Under the pieces are notes generated by a model that ran no database searches, had not been told where the DNA came from, and saw nothing but the letters and a program-made list of their open reading frames with translations. A stretch of 64,000 bases of DNA from Acanthaster planci (lineage: Eukaryota; Echinodermata; Asteroidea; Valvatida; Acanthasteridae), in assembly GCF_001949145.1 (NCBI RefSeq), contig NW_019091478.1, positions 372,006 to 436,005 on the forward strand. The letters run 5' to 3'. Position 1 is the stretch's first letter. Each line of letters opens with the position of its first letter. Position numbers and translations under genes: made by a program. Shown piece after piece: positions 62,517 through 64,000 of this stretch.

Positions 62517-63945
62517 GTAGATAGGGTCCTGGTGATGACAAGCGGTCGGTGACCGTTTCCTAACCTTGTGCCTACATGGATAAAGTCATAAGACGGGTTC
62601 TTTCGGTGTGCAGATGCGATTCAAATGGGAGCTTGTAACATCGTTGCTTGCCAGTGATTGGAACAAAACGAATGTCTCAAAGGTGTTCTTTTCCACGATG
62701 GATCGAACAGATATGCGATACTTTTTCGGTATATTCATTTTTCAGAGAATTGTCGGGCCCCCAAAAGTCGGATTTCTTAAGTGTCGTTTGATAAAAGCCT
62801 GGGTTATATTCAGTCAATTTTGAGTGACTTGCTGAAAGTAGTCCCACGTTGACAAAAAGATTAAGTAAAGGGCAAAAAGGGAAATTAGACACTTGCGTCA
62901 AACGAGTTTGAAGTCAAAAAGGTTACCCAGGGTTTTTTTCTCTTTACTGTAGCCCAAATCTGTGTATTGCACCCCGATTAAAACCCCTGCCTTTTTCAAC
63001 CCTTTTTCATACTAACAGTTATCCTACAAAGACACCAGTAGCCTTTAGTCAGGGTGCGTGGCAGTTGCACCAGTCTTTTTTTCTTGCGACTTTAACGACC
63101 TCACTGATCTGTTGACATGTTGTCCGCATCCTTGGTGCCATATGCGCCCTGATTAAAGGCTAACAAGAGCGGATTGGTAAATGGAGTAAGAAAGAAGGTG
63201 ACTGTGAAAAATTTAATGTTTGGAGAGGTTCCAAAAACGAGTATGATATGTTTTTAAATGCTTGAAAATCTCACATTAAAGCGGTGTTGTTACATAGCAT
63301 CCGGTCACATTTACAACACTGTATTAACGTGATATTTGAAGAGATGCTTTGCAAAGGCCATGGATTTTGCATACCATCTGCATTTTGTTTTAGGATGTCA
63401 ACTATAGTGAGACTATTACTAGGCCAAATAATTCGACTTTGAGAAAATGCGTTCATTTGTATCTCCGAGGGTTATTAACTTCTCATTGCTGAGAAATTAT
63501 GTTGATGATTATTAGGTATGCATATTTTAGGTTTTATTTTTGGACCAATTTTGAATCGAGGGTCAGAATTTTGTTCTTAGTTTTGGTGGTAGGTTTCACA
63601 ACATGTACTTGCATCTTTTCCTGTCAGGTGTTTTCAATAAAATTTATCTCCTCTCTGACTTCTTTTCCGACTAGATACTACCTTTCTCGTCGGACCAAAA
63701 CTCGAGTGATCCTTTTCTCGTGCTTTCGCGTCGTCAGCCGTGTTGAAGCACGAAAGACAAACATCCAAGCATTGGGATGCAGATTTTCGTCAGTTGCGGT
63801 GGAGAGCGAAAAATACATGCGCGTGTACAGTAGACGGAGTGCGCAGGGCCTTATAAGCGGAATCTGTTTGGGAGTGTTTGGCCGTTGTCTCTCGACGTTT
63901 TTTGCCCGGGCCGTTTCAGCCGTTGGACCCGTATAGGCCGTGTTG

Positions 63946-64000
63946 GAGCCATGTTGGTCGGGAGAGTTCGTTTTGTTGGTAGCGACGCGACTGCAACGCT
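63946..64000 (+). repeat. dispersed repeat, copy 2 (cut by window edge)
   Basis: 'gagccatgttggtcgggaga' then 'gttggtagcgacgcgactgc' matches 22636-22690. Confidence 0.6.

Larger units (their letters stand above)
62344..64000. other. 3' flank of DARS1 to window end
   Basis: 3' UTR to about 62540, then non-coding sequence. An open frame at 63499-63936 has no recognisable family and ordinary composition, so I do not call it. The last 55 bases are a dispersed repeat. Confidence 0.5.

Noticed and set aside
63499-63936. 145-codon open frame near the right edge
   Set aside because: No recognisable domain, ordinary non-coding composition, next to a dispersed repeat.

Overview
The window is animal nuclear DNA: genes are split by canonical introns, dispersed SINE/MITE/LINE pieces are common, and the four recognisable proteins are metazoan. 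The overall look suggests an echinoderm, most likely a sea star: frequent ACATGTAC and TAGGCCTA motifs, a MITE rich in 'TAAGCA' flanked by GGGGCCC, tRNA-SINEs with a '(C/T)CTTGG(A/G)C...TTGCCTCTCTC' body, and invertebrate-type heparanase and GPCR genes. This is inference from style, not from a search. It is a scaffold, not finished sequence, with N runs at 17799-18252 and 60083-60525 and a single N at 38426.

Layout. (1) 79-14647, minus: VPS16, core subunit of the HOPS/CORVET endolysosomal tethering complexes. Sixteen exons from the start codon join in frame to 567 codons; the C-terminal third lies beyond the left edge. Two of its introns carry U12-type (minor spliceosome) signals, one of them AT-AC. 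(2) 17553-18532 and 24012-25007, minus: a tandem pair of single-exon rhodopsin-like GPCR genes, the first interrupted by an N gap. (3) 28941-35428, minus: a secreted heparanase-like glycoside hydrolase, about 11 exons, with one GC-AG intron and an unusually short linker region. (4) 35.4-43.8 kb: a gene-free, repeat-rich stretch with a non-LTR reverse transcriptase tail, a 4 x 63-bp minisatellite and a 563-bp duplication at about 99% identity. (5) 43794-45347, minus: an unrecognised 517-residue single-exon serine/arginine-rich protein with five R-R-x-S motifs. (6) 48059-62343, plus: the complete cytosolic aspartyl-tRNA synthetase gene (DARS1), 14 exons, 527 residues, with MITEs and SINEs in its introns.

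The genes have unrelated housekeeping or sensory roles and no operon-like logic. DARS1 and the 517-residue ORF are divergent, with a 0.5-kb fold-back element between them. HPSE is flanked by an inverted pair of related short repeats. The strongest candidates for a second look are the two minor-class introns in VPS16, the reduced heparanase linker, the unassigned R-R-x-S protein, and the 563-bp duplication beside the single N.
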